A DNA stretch of 64,000 nt from contig CAYWDH010000011.1 of assembly GCA_964456985.1 (NCBI GenBank), positions 1 to 64,000 on the forward strand, read 5' to 3'. Of the stretch, positions 35,918 to 44,539 are shown piece after piece (position 1 is the first letter of the stretch; each line of letters begins with the position of its first letter). The notes under the pieces were generated by a model. That model was not told the DNA's origin and did no database searches. It saw only the letters and a list, made by a program, of their open reading frames with translations. The translations under genes were made by a program, and so were the position numbers. Source of the DNA: WJMT01 sp964456985 (GTDB lineage: Bacteria > Acidobacteriota > Aminicenantia > Aminicenantales > Aminicenantaceae).

Positions 35918-37939
35918 TTATATCTCCTCTTTTATGATCTTATCATTCCTGAAGTCCCTCCATACGTTTTCAAACCACGCCTTCTTGGAGGGAACCGGCC
36001 TGATGCTGACCCATCTTTTCTTTACGGAAAGGTCTTTATCCAGACTCACTTCAAGGATCCTGCTCGCAGTATATGAACCGGGTTTTTCACGGCTAAATCT
36101 CCAGCTCTCGCCCAATGCTCCGCAGGGCTTTTTTCCTTGAGGATCCAGTACTATAGAGGATCCCCTGCTTTTACCGCCCTTCTCCAGGTATTCATACACA
36201 GCTTCCAGATACACGGCATGCGTAAGACACAGATCCAGACACTTGAACGCTTCGGGAAGTTCTCTTGAGGACCTTATCGCTATCTCTTTTTTCAGCCTGT
36301 CGTAAAGATTCCAGGCCTTTTGTTTTTCTCTGAAAACGACCTCTTTGGCCCTTACGACCGCTCCGTGAGATGACATTCTCTTCTTTATCTCTTTTAGGGC
36401 TTTACTTAGAGAAAAATTTTCGGGGACAGGTTTTGATAAAATACCCCGTGCAAACACGATGGTTCCGGATATTTTATCCTGCAAACCTTGTAGAAAATCT
36501 TCGGCTCCCGGGGGGTCGTAAGCATATTTTTTCGAAATAAATAGAGCTGCACGTAGTCCACCTACCTGGCATGCATTAAGGGAGGAACCTCCCGGACGCC
36601 GGACCCCGTGTGTGCCGCAGACCTCTCCGACAGGAAAGAGGTGTCTGACATTTGACTCCCACCAGATGTTGGCTTTCAATCCTCCGTTATTGTGCTGGGC
36701 ACACACGGCGATCTCCAACCGCTCTTTTTCCAGATCGATCTCGTGGTCTTTAAAGATCCGGTAAGCAGGAAAGTTCACTTTCTTGAGTCTCTGGACAGGT
36801 GTACCGAACAAAGCGCCGGATTTTTCAAGATAAGCATAGGCCTGTTCATCCAAAAGGGAGATATCGAATCCGGACATCTTTCCTTCGCCTTTCGGATTCT
36901 GTGTATAATCCAAGAAAACACGCCTCCCTTTTTTTACGGTTTCTCTGTAAACAAGGACATCTATCAGTGATGATCCGTAATTTCGGATTTTTTCCACATC
37001 AAAAGGCCACTCGTATCCTTTCAAAAATATAGCAGTGGACAGGGTGCCTATATCAGGGAAAAAAGGATTGAGAAACTCTTTTTCATCTCTGCCGTTTTTA
37101 TCCGTTGATAGATATCTGGGAATGGCCTGCTGGTATGTGCCGGAGAGATTCCATTTGAACTTCACGGATGCCAGACCGAACTGTGATTCGGTCAGATTGT
37201 TTCCAGCTGCTCCTGCTTCAAAGGCAAGCCCAGTGGATCCCTGCTGGCTTTCAGGATAGACTGAGGACTCGTACATACCAGCTGGCCCCCCTGTTGCCAG
37301 AATAACATTTACCGTATTAAAAACCACAAATCCCATGGATCCGGAATCGAGATGATTCCTGTCTAACGCCACAACTCCCTTTACCTGGTTCTGTCCGTCC
37401 TCCTCAGTATCCAGAAGAGCAATGACCTCATGTTTATCCATAATTGTAATGCCTTTTTGTTTTATGTTCTCAATCAGCCGGCTGCATATCAAATGCGATG
37501 TGAGCGGACCGGCTGACGTGGCTCTTCCCAGAGGGTCGTTATCTGTTTTATATCCCACATAGGAACCATAGGTATCATGAGGAAAAGGCACTCCCAAACG
37601 AACCAAATTCATGAAGCATCTTACGGAGTTTACGGCTTCGCATAAAGCCGTATCTCCATGCATGCAGCCTCCTTTAAAAAGGTCATGAGCCATCTTATCA
37701 GGAGAATCCAGTTTGCTTCCTGAAAGCGACAACTTATAATAGGTCTGCTTATCAGAGCCTGCATTATAGGAGGTCCCTTTTCCTAAGCCATCTGTGACCA
37801 CAGCTATGTCCTTTATCCCCTGTTCATAAAGACAGAGCGCTGTATTAAGGCCCGCTATACCGCTCCCTATGATAAGGGTATTTAAAGAATAACAGGGTAT
37901 GCTTATCCCCCCTACTTTGACCATGCTTTTTTTAATCAT
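35918..37939 (-). CDS. FAD flavoprotein of the fumarate reductase/L-aspartate oxidase superfamily
   Basis: A 673-residue protein. The FAD-binding site IIGSGIAGLNTAL starts near residue 26; VNVILATGGPAGMYESSVYPESQQGSTGLAFEAGA near 205-240 is the typical capping-region junction; VRRPGGSSLNACQVGG near 480 is the C-terminal FAD contact; a helical tail follows. No signal peptide is evident, unlike periplasmic fumarate reductases. Start and stop overlaps (ATGA with the OYE-type gene, 1 bp gap to the SDR gene) indicate tightly coupled expression. The substrate is probably a sugar-derived keto or enol acid, by context only. Confidence 0.8.
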   Translation of the reverse strand: MIKKSMVKVGGISIPCYSLNTLIIGSGIAGLNTALCLYEQGIKDIAVVTDGLGKGTSYNAGSDKQTYYKLSLSGSKLDSPDKMAHDLFKGGCMHGDTALCEAVNSVRCFMNLVRLGVPFPHDTYGSYVGYKTDNDPLGRATSAGPLTSHLICSRLIENIKQKGITIMDKHEVIALLDTEEDGQNQVKGVVALDRNHLDSGSMGFVVFNTVNVILATGGPAGMYESSVYPESQQGSTGLAFEAGAAGNNLTESQFGLASVKFKWNLSGTYQQAIPRYLSTDKNGRDEKEFLNPFFPDIGTLSTAIFLKGYEWPFDVEKIRNYGSSLIDVLVYRETVKKGRRVFLDYTQNPKGEGKMSGFDISLLDEQAYAYLEKSGALFGTPVQRLKKVNFPAYRIFKDHEIDLEKERLEIAVCAQHNNGGLKANIWWESNVRHLFPVGEVCGTHGVRRPGGSSLNACQVGGLRAALFISKKYAYDPPGAEDFLQGLQDKISGTIVFARGILSKPVPENFSLSKALKEIKKRMSSHGAVVRAKEVVFREKQKAWNLYDRLKKEIAIRSSRELPEAFKCLDLCLTHAVYLEAVYEYLEKGGKSRGSSIVLDPQGKKPCGALGESWRFSREKPGSYTASRILEVSLDKDLSVKKRWVSIRPVPSKKAWFENVWRDFRNDKIIKEEI

Positions 37940-39294
37940 TCTTTTGACTCCGGACGGTTAAGGGCTCTTCTCATTTTTTTATATTCCTCTCCGTATATGG
38001 AGAGGTCATGTACAACACACCCTGTTTTTACCAGATGGCGCATCAGTTCCGTACACCGCGAACAGGTAATACAGACCTTTCCTTTATCCAATTTACCTTT
38101 TTCCATAAGGTCACAAGGCGCATCCGGATAAGCAAAGGAACTCCTTCCAAGCCCAATAAAAGAAGCTCTCTTCTTCTTTATAACCGCTGCTCCTACATAA
38201 GGGAAAAACTGGCGAAGCCATGAATAACCTGTCCCTACAAACAGTACTTCGGGAAATTCTTCCTGCAGGTTTGAAACGGTTCTTATTAACCTTATCACTC
38301 CTTCCAAAGGGTCCTCCTCAGGCATCGGGGTTCCGTATGCAGGCCTGTCAAAAGGTCTTGTGATATGAGGTTTATAATAAGGATGACCTGCTGTAATATT
38401 AAGCAGTGTACAGCCCAGGATCAGGAGCCTTCTTATGAGGACTTTTATCTCGGTAAGATCTATATCAGGGCTTGATTCTCTGGCAAATCCGAATCCATAG
38501 GGAAAAGGGATCCCGTCAAATACGTTTATGCGCGATGATACACCCAGCCCTCCTATAGCGGACCTGATTTTCTGAACCACTTCCGTCAGAAACCGGCTTC
38601 TGTTCTCGAATCCTCCTCCGTAGCGGCTGTTCTTCCGCGTATAAGCTCCAAGCAGTTCATTCAATAAATATCCATGACAGCTCTTGATATCTACGGCATC
38701 AAAACCAGCATGAAAGGCTAAATGTGCTGCTTCCAGAAAATCATCCTGCAGAGAATCAAGTTCTTTATCACTTATAACTTCGAGATCTTGAGAATCCTTG
38801 TTCAAAAACGGATTGAAATTCACCACTTTAGGCTTATACCCTTTGACAGGCCTGCTGTATCTTCCTGAATGAGTAAGCTGAAGCACACAATAAATTCGGT
38901 GTGATGTGCCGAATTTCTCTGCTGCTGCTGAACGCACCTTTGCAACAAGCGTTTTAAAGGAACCAATATTTCCATTACTAATATAGAGCTGGTGCGGATT
39001 TGATCTGGAATCATCCGTGACCGCTGTGGCTTCAAACCAGATAAGCCCGCTTCCCCCCTCTGCATAGCGAAGGTAGCGCCTCTCCGTCCATTTGCTCGGA
39101 GCGCCGTTCTGATAGGCATCAAATCCTTCCATGGGCTGAACCGCCAGACGGTTCGGAACCTGAGTGCCGCTGATGGAAATTTTCTTAAAAAGGCTGGATA
39201 TATCCTTACTAAAGGGAAGTCTGTATCCCAAATCCTCTGAAGCCTGTAACAGTTCGTCACTTGTTTTATAATTAAAAGGTTTGTGATAAGACAT
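37936..39294 (-). CDS. NADH:flavin oxidoreductase (old yellow enzyme family) with Fe-S motif
   Basis: A 452-residue protein with an FMN-binding TIM barrel. It has NRLAVQPMEGFDA near the start, LTHSGRYSRP, FDAVDIKSCHGYLLNELL, and NSRYGGGFENRSRFL, all conserved in the 2,4-dienoyl-CoA reductase/trimethylamine dehydrogenase branch. Near the C-terminus CITCSRC followed 11 residues later by Cys suggests a [4Fe-4S] cluster. The usual third (FAD/NAD) domain is missing, so electrons may pass to the overlapping flavoprotein subunit encoded next. It is the first gene of the minus-strand operon and is divergent from nagA. Confidence 0.85.
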   Translation of the reverse strand: MSYHKPFNYKTSDELLQASEDLGYRLPFSKDISSLFKKISISGTQVPNRLAVQPMEGFDAYQNGAPSKWTERRYLRYAEGGSGLIWFEATAVTDDSRSNPHQLYISNGNIGSFKTLVAKVRSAAAEKFGTSHRIYCVLQLTHSGRYSRPVKGYKPKVVNFNPFLNKDSQDLEVISDKELDSLQDDFLEAAHLAFHAGFDAVDIKSCHGYLLNELLGAYTRKNSRYGGGFENRSRFLTEVVQKIRSAIGGLGVSSRINVFDGIPFPYGFGFARESSPDIDLTEIKVLIRRLLILGCTLLNITAGHPYYKPHITRPFDRPAYGTPMPEEDPLEGVIRLIRTVSNLQEEFPEVLFVGTGYSWLRQFFPYVGAAVIKKKRASFIGLGRSSFAYPDAPCDLMEKGKLDKGKVCITCSRCTELMRHLVKTGCVVHDLSIYGEEYKKMRRALNRPESKE

Positions 39295-39390
39295 GTCTCT
39301 CCGTATTTTATTAAATTTGAGTAAAAAATGGGAACAAAAAATTTGAATTAAATACCTGTTTATAAGAAAATAACAAAGGTGAGTTGATTA

Positions 39391-40494
39391 ATGAAAGCCG
39401 CTGTCAGAAAGAAGAAAGACATCCTGAGTTTCAAAGGAAAAGTCTGGAGAGACGGGCGCTTCATAGAATCAGAATTTCACATAAATAAAGGAAAAATTGG
39501 CAGTGGTCTTAAAACCAGACCTTATGAAGCCGCTTATACCATCCCGCCATTTACAGATCCGCACATACACGGAGGTTGGGGGAAAGATTTTGAAAAAAGC
39601 GACTTCGATCCTCTTGAGAAGAAGCTCAAACGGTTAGGCATCTTTTGCGCCATACCTGCCATAAGCTGTTCCTCTGTGGATAAACTGAAAAAAATATCCG
39701 CATCATTCAAAAAATACAAAACGGAAAATCCAAACAGCCTGTTCCCTTTTTTAAGAGTGGAAGGCCCTTTTATAAGTTCGACTAAAAAGGGAGCACAGGA
39801 AGAAAAATATATGCTCCCTCCCTCTATCCGAAATTTCGAGGAGTTATTGAGTCTGGAAAACTACAAAATACATACATTTGCCCCTGAATTGATGCATTCG
39901 GATGTCTTTGTCACCAAAGCACTGAACGCCGGCAAAATTCCCTCTGCGGGACACAGTCAGGCAACGTTCCATGACCTTTTAAAACTCTATGACCTCGGCC
40001 TAAGGCACATGACGCACTATCCCAATGCCATGAGCACGCTCCATCACAGAGAAATCGGCCTTACCGGGGCAGGCCTTCTTCTTGACGGCCTCCAGCTCGA
40101 ATTTATAGCTGATAGTATCCATAATTCCATGGACTTTTTCCGTCTTCTTTTAAAAGTAAAGGGACCTTCTTTCTGCCTGGCCTCGGACATGATCCCCCCT
40201 GCTTTCTCGGGCTCTCGAACATTCTCAAATAGAAAAAAAGATCCTACCGGACGCAAGATCACAAATAAAAATGGCGTTCTTGCCGGCGGGGCCACCTCAG
40301 TCCCCGAACAAGCGGCCCTGCTGTTTAGAAACGGTATCAAACCCGAAGAAATCATACCTCTCACCTGCTCGAACGCTTTGGGATTTTTCAGCCTCCCAAC
40401 CCCTGAAATCAAACAAGGACATGATGCGGACTTTATCATCCTCAATAAATCCTTTGAGGTCGAGGCTGTTTATGAAAAGGGAGAAAAACTATAG
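39391..40494 (+). CDS. nagA: N-acetylglucosamine-6-phosphate deacetylase
   Basis: A 367-residue amidohydrolase. DPHIHGG carries the first metal-site histidines; VEGPFIS supplies a metal Glu; AGHSQAT and MTHYPNAM are the next histidine motifs; ADSIHNS binds substrate; SDMIPP holds the catalytic Asp. It removes acetate from GlcNAc-6-P, giving glucosamine 6-phosphate for NagB or GlmM. It heads the operon with two phosphohexomutase genes and, originally, nagB. The 96-bp divergent gap before it probably holds the promoters of both operons, but no convincing hexamer pair was found there. Confidence 0.9.
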   Translation: MKAAVRKKKDILSFKGKVWRDGRFIESEFHINKGKIGSGLKTRPYEAAYTIPPFTDPHIHGGWGKDFEKSDFDPLEKKLKRLGIFCAIPAISCSSVDKLKKISASFKKYKTENPNSLFPFLRVEGPFISSTKKGAQEEKYMLPPSIRNFEELLSLENYKIHTFAPELMHSDVFVTKALNAGKIPSAGHSQATFHDLLKLYDLGLRHMTHYPNAMSTLHHREIGLTGAGLLLDGLQLEFIADSIHNSMDFFRLLLKVKGPSFCLASDMIPPAFSGSRTFSNRKKDPTGRKITNKNGVLAGGATSVPEQAALLFRNGIKPEEIIPLTCSNALGFFSLPTPEIKQGHDADFIILNKSFEVEAVYEKGEKL

Positions 40495-40504
40495 GAGTTA
40501 AAAA

Positions 40505-41845
40505 TTGGAAGACCGCCTAAGGATCTCTGTTTCCGGAATACGCGGCGTGGTTCCGGAAGCGCTCAATGTTGAAATCGCCTCCAAATTCGCATCAGCTTTT
40601 TCATCCTATCTGGAAAAAGGGAGCATGGCTCTCTCAAGGGACGGCAGAGAATCAAGCCGCATGCTCGCCATGTCCGCAGTTTCCTCTGTCATCGCTTCCG
40701 GACTGGATTGTGTGGACTATGGAAGGATCCCCACCCCTTTTCTTCAGTTCTATCTGAGGAGAAACCATTTCTCAGGGGGGATATCCGTATCCGCAGGCCA
40801 TAATCCTACCCCCTGGAATGCCATCCTTTTATTAAATCAGGAAGGATATTATCTGGAAGCTTCAGAAGGGCCTGAGGTCTTTAATGTGTATGAAGCGGAG
40901 ACCTTCCAAAAAGCGCCGTGGAACAAACTCGGCAAAATTAAAGAAAGCGCTTTTCCGTTTGACCAATACCTGGAAACCCTGTCGCAGATCATCAACCTGA
41001 AAGAAATAAAAAAGGCCGGATTTACATGCACCGCAGACCCCTGTAACGGAGCTGTCTCACCTTTTTTAAAACCTTACAGTGAATTTTTCGGGCTGAACAT
41101 GATCCCCATAAACGACGAGATCGACAAACCGTTTTTCCACTCTCCAGAACCTTCTGCGGCAAATTCATCTCAAGCCGAAGCTGTGGTCAAAGCTACAGGC
41201 TCAGATATCGGTTTCCTGGTCAACTCTGACGGAAGCCGGCTTTCCTTTGTGTCGGAAAAAGGAGTCGGACTCAGTGAAGAGATGACCCTCCCTCTCTGTC
41301 TTCTCTCGCTTAAAAACAGAATAAAAAAAGCTGTTTCCACCGTAGCTACTTCTTCTCTCATGGACTGGGTAGGAAATACATTTGATATACAGATAATAAA
41401 GACAAAAGTGGGTCAGTCCTCTGTATCTCACACCATGAGGGCGGAAGGGGCGGAAGCCGGAGGAGAAGGAAGCGGAAGCTTCCTCTTTCTCCCTTTCTCA
41501 CCGGGATATGACTCTCTGTTAGCCCTGACCTTGGTTCTTGACCTTATGGCCAGAGAGAGAAAGAGCCTTTCCGAGATCATATCTCCTTTTCCTGAACTCA
41601 TAAGAAAAAAAATAAAAATACAGGTATCCCCGGAGAAAATATACAGGGTCATGGACATGCTTGAAGAAAAGTACTCCGGAGAGAACCCGGATGTGACGGA
41701 TGGGATCAGGATCGATAGGAAAAAGGCCTGGTTTATCATAAGGCCCTCCTCAACCGAATTTATTTTAAGAATAATGATCGAAGGCCGTGATACTGAATCC
41801 GTTACTTCCGTTGAAGAAGAAATTAGAGAAAGGATCGAAACTTGA
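40505..41845 (+). CDS. Degenerate phosphohexomutase paralogue (probable pseudoenzyme)
   Basis: A 446-residue full-length homologue of GlmM/phosphomannomutase starting at TTG after a GGAG site. The fold is complete (SGIRGVVP, GEGSG, RPSSTEFILR), but the two catalytic signatures are destroyed. The phosphoserine loop reads SAGHNP with Gly98 where the family has Ser. The metal loop, DxDxDR in active enzymes, reads NSDGSR near residue 243. It therefore should not phosphorylate or transfer. It overlaps the intact paralogue downstream (TTGA), so the two proteins are made together; a regulatory or hetero-oligomeric role is possible. Confidence 0.85.
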   Translation: MEDRLRISVSGIRGVVPEALNVEIASKFASAFSSYLEKGSMALSRDGRESSRMLAMSAVSSVIASGLDCVDYGRIPTPFLQFYLRRNHFSGGISVSAGHNPTPWNAILLLNQEGYYLEASEGPEVFNVYEAETFQKAPWNKLGKIKESAFPFDQYLETLSQIINLKEIKKAGFTCTADPCNGAVSPFLKPYSEFFGLNMIPINDEIDKPFFHSPEPSAANSSQAEAVVKATGSDIGFLVNSDGSRLSFVSEKGVGLSEEMTLPLCLLSLKNRIKKAVSTVATSSLMDWVGNTFDIQIIKTKVGQSSVSHTMRAEGAEAGGEGSGSFLFLPFSPGYDSLLALTLVLDLMARERKSLSEIISPFPELIRKKIKIQVSPEKIYRVMDMLEEKYSGENPDVTDGIRIDRKKAWFIIRPSSTEFILRIMIEGRDTESVTSVEEEIRERIET

Positions 41846-43179
41846 GGATATCTGACTTAAAAATAAGCATTTCCGGAATAAGAGGAATAGTAGGGCAAAG
41901 CCTCACTCCCCAGCTGATCTTGAAGTTCTCGGAAGCCTTTTCCAGTTTCATTGGAGAGGGAGAAATTGGAGTGGCAAGGGACACGCGGCCTTCCGGAGAA
42001 ATGCTCAAATACGCTGTTTTCTCCGGCATGCTCTCCTGCGGTTCGACCCCAATTGATATGGGAATACTGCCCATCCCTTCCCTCCAGTTTTATGTGAAGT
42101 CAAAAAAACTGAAAGGCGGAATTTCCATAACCGCTTCACACAACCCGGTGGAATGGAATGCCCTTAAGTTCGTAAAAAAAGGAGGTTTTTTCCTCAATCC
42201 TTATGAAGCAGAGGAACTCCTGGACTATTATTATCAGGGAAAATTCAAAAGAGTCCACAAATCAGGTATCATCAAAAAAGAGGCACATCCGTTCAGGATA
42301 CATGAGAACAAGATCCTTCAATTCATCGATACAGACACGATCAGAAGAAAAAAGCTCAAGGTTATAGTTGACCCCTGCGGAGGTGCTGCTTCCCCTTATG
42401 TAAAGAACTTCCTCGAAAAACTAGGGGCAGAAGTCATGTGTATCAACTGCGAACTATCCAACGGATTCCCGAGAAAACCGGAGCCCCTGCCTCAAAACAT
42501 AGGAGATCTCTGCGAATCCGTGAAAAAACACGGGGCGGACATCGGATTTGCTCAAGATGCGGATGCAGACAGGCTGGCTGTGGTGGATGAAAAGGGACAG
42601 CCTATCGGCGAAGAATACACCCTGGCCTTAGCTGTCCGCTATTATTTGTCTTACAGGCAGAGATCACCTGTTGTGGTAAACCTCTCCACATCCCGGGTGA
42701 TAGAGGATATCTCCAGAGAGGAAGGAGTCAAACTCATAAGAACAAAAGTCGGAGAGATCAATGTTTCAAGAAAAATGCTGGAAACAGGCTCCAAAATAGG
42801 GGGAGAAGGAAACGGAGGCATTATAGTTACTGACACGCATGCGTGCAGGGACAGCTTCACGGGTATGGCTCTTATCCTGGAATACCTGGCGCGTACGTCA
42901 AAAAAAATATCGCAGCTTAAACAAGAGCTTCCTAAGTACAAGATGATAAAGGAAAAGGTCAAAGCCGGTTTCAGCGACAGGAAAAGGATCATAAACCTTG
43001 TGAAGTCAAAATTCAATAAAGGCGAGGTAAATACCGAAGACGGACTGAGGATCGACTACCCCGAGTTCTGGCTCCATGTCAGGCCCTCAAATACAGAACC
43101 CGTCATGAGGATCATCATCGAAGGCAGGGAAGACAAGCTCATTGAATCCATATATTCGGATATAAAGGAGAAATTATAA
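41842..43179 (+). CDS. glmM: Phosphoglucosamine mutase / phosphomannomutase, intact
   Basis: A 445-residue alpha-D-phosphohexomutase starting at a TTG that overlaps the previous stop. TASHNP holds the phosphorylated Ser99; DADADR near residue 235 is the metal loop; GGEGNGG is the sugar-binding loop; RPSNTEPVMR is the phosphate-binding loop. It interconverts glucosamine 6- and 1-phosphate, or mannose phosphates; the context with nagA/nagB favours glucosamine and with GH38 leaves mannose possible. The last 11 codons (ending ESIYSDIKEKL) recur in diverged form just before nagB at 53.96 kb, and the promoter repeat begins one base after the stop codon. Confidence 0.85.
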   Translation: MRISDLKISISGIRGIVGQSLTPQLILKFSEAFSSFIGEGEIGVARDTRPSGEMLKYAVFSGMLSCGSTPIDMGILPIPSLQFYVKSKKLKGGISITASHNPVEWNALKFVKKGGFFLNPYEAEELLDYYYQGKFKRVHKSGIIKKEAHPFRIHENKILQFIDTDTIRRKKLKVIVDPCGGAASPYVKNFLEKLGAEVMCINCELSNGFPRKPEPLPQNIGDLCESVKKHGADIGFAQDADADRLAVVDEKGQPIGEEYTLALAVRYYLSYRQRSPVVVNLSTSRVIEDISREEGVKLIRTKVGEINVSRKMLETGSKIGGEGNGGIIVTDTHACRDSFTGMALILEYLARTSKKISQLKQELPKYKMIKEKVKAGFSDRKRIINLVKSKFNKGEVNTEDGLRIDYPEFWLHVRPSNTEPVMRIIIEGREDKLIESIYSDIKEKL

Positions 43180-43290
43180 CCTGTTGACCTGAGATGTTTT
43201 TGGTGTGTATTATATTCGATAAAGTCGCTTAGAGGGCGGAAATCTGATGAAATTAAGTAAAAATCAGCAGCAACAGAAAAACGAAATTCC
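43180..43290 (+). repeat. Promoter-bearing IS91-derived repeat, copy 5 (left border of island)
   Basis: TTGACC (43184-43189), 18 bp, TATTAT (43208-43213), then the leader module (GAGGGCGGAAATCTGATGAA). The 5' part seen in other copies (GATATTCTC...GGGTTAC) is absent because the repeat abuts the stop codon of glmM. It drives the AraC-type regulator gene. Confidence 0.75.
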
Positions 43291-43312
43291 TTTTATCAAC
43301 TCATACCTATGA
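43247..43312 (+). CDS. Possible 21-residue leader peptide overlapping the AraC start (ATGA)
   Basis: Encodes MKLSKNQQQQKNEIPFINSY plus Leu, with GGGCGGA as ribosome site. Its stop TGA overlaps the ATG of the AraC gene. The same frame exists in copies 6, 8 and 9 (pattern MKRRENxxQQKK). It could serve translational coupling. Confidence 0.3.
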   Translation: MKLSKNQQQQKNEIPFINSYL

Positions 43313-44466
43313 ATTCATCCTTTAGTGATCTAAATATAGACTTTGTTGCGGTTTTCAATTTTGTGGGGGCTATTACAGGATATTTTTTTTCATTGATTCT
43401 TCTAGGGATTAAGGGAAAAAAGAGTATTGCAAGCAAGTATCTGGCGCTGTTAATCTTTTCTTATTCCACGTTTTTAGTGGGATCCATTCTCTATCAAACG
43501 AATTATCATCTCGTGCACACCTACCTGATCGGTATTTTCCCTCCTTTCTATTTTCTCATCGGACCTTTCTTGTATCTGTATATGTTATCCTTAGTATACA
43601 AAGAATTTTCATTCAAAAAGATATATCTGCTCCATTTCGTCCCCTTTATTCTCCAAATACTCTTCAATGTCCCCATATACTTAAAAAGCTCTGAAGAAAA
43701 ATTTGATTTTTATCTAAAGGGATTGATCGATGGCCCTGATCTGTTCCGTGTGCTGATTATTTGTGCCAGGATAATATATCTTTTTGTATATTTAATTCTT
43801 ACGGCGCGCCTCTTGAGGACACATCAGGTACAGATCGAAAATAGTTATTCACGATTAGAAGGTAGACGCTTGAGGTGGATTCGAACTCTTATGATCGGAC
43901 TCATGATTGATGCAGTGCTATATGCTATCACAATTGTTTCAAGAATCTCAGATTCCAATGGATTCTATTCTTTGGTCGACATTTCGAATATCACGGCGCC
44001 ATGCATCATCCTCTATATGTGTTACAAAGGTCTTACCCAACCCGATCTACATGTTGAGAATATGCTTGGTGCTGTTAAAAATCGCTACCATTATTCCCGC
44101 TTGGACAGCGACAAATCAGAAGAATTCCTGGAACATATCCTCAATTTTATGGAGGAATCAAAATCATATCTGAACAATGAGTTCACCATCAAGCAGCTTT
44201 CCGAGGAGACGGCCATCCCATCACGCTATATTTCTCAAGTTATTAATGAGCGCTTGGATCGGAATTTTTACGAATTCATTAATGATTATAGAATTGATGA
44301 AGTCAAAAAAAGATTTCTGGATCCTCACTACCAAGGCTCCACAATCTTAGATATTGCATTTGATTCAGGATTCAATACGAAATCCACGTTTAATGCCGCT
44401 TTCAAAAAGAGAGAGGGAATCACACCTTCCACGTATCGAAAAAATTTGAAAAAATATTTAGTCTGA
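43309..44466 (+). CDS. Membrane-anchored AraC-family transcriptional regulator
   Basis: A 385-residue protein. Residues about 12-245 contain six or seven hydrophobic helices. Residues about 275-385 are an AraC-type DNA-binding domain with two helix-turn-helix units (FTIKQLSEETAIPSRYISQVIN, split by its turn, and ILDIAFDSGFNTKSTFNAAF) and the family end GITPSTYRK. Such membrane AraC proteins are common in Bacteroidota and related phyla; the ligand is unknown. It precedes S9 and M20 peptidase genes that it may control. There is no own ribosome site of note; the start overlaps the leader frame. Confidence 0.85.
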   Translation: MNSSFSDLNIDFVAVFNFVGAITGYFFSLILLGIKGKKSIASKYLALLIFSYSTFLVGSILYQTNYHLVHTYLIGIFPPFYFLIGPFLYLYMLSLVYKEFSFKKIYLLHFVPFILQILFNVPIYLKSSEEKFDFYLKGLIDGPDLFRVLIICARIIYLFVYLILTARLLRTHQVQIENSYSRLEGRRLRWIRTLMIGLMIDAVLYAITIVSRISDSNGFYSLVDISNITAPCIILYMCYKGLTQPDLHVENMLGAVKNRYHYSRLDSDKSEEFLEHILNFMEESKSYLNNEFTIKQLSEETAIPSRYISQVINERLDRNFYEFINDYRIDEVKKRFLDPHYQGSTILDIAFDSGFNTKSTFNAAFKKREGITPSTYRKNLKKYLV

Positions 44467-44482
44467 ATGGATCCATTCAGAC
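44461..44482. promoter_or_regulatory. Perfect 22-bp palindrome at the end of the AraC gene
   Basis: Bases 44461-44482 equal their own reverse complement (left arm GTCTGAATGGA). The palindrome includes the stop codon of the regulator gene and is followed by a run of nine C and no T-run, so it is not a normal intrinsic terminator. It lies 58 bp before the S9 peptidase start and could be an operator. Confidence 0.45.
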
Positions 44483-44539
44483 GACACCCCCCCCCATTAT
44501 GTCTTATAATTCCACATATCATGTTGAAGGAAGACAGAT

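Noticed and set aside
44483..44495. Run of nine C after the 22-bp palindrome as part of a terminator.
   Set aside because: Intrinsic terminators need a T-run; the C-run is noted only as a possible sequencing or slippage-prone site.
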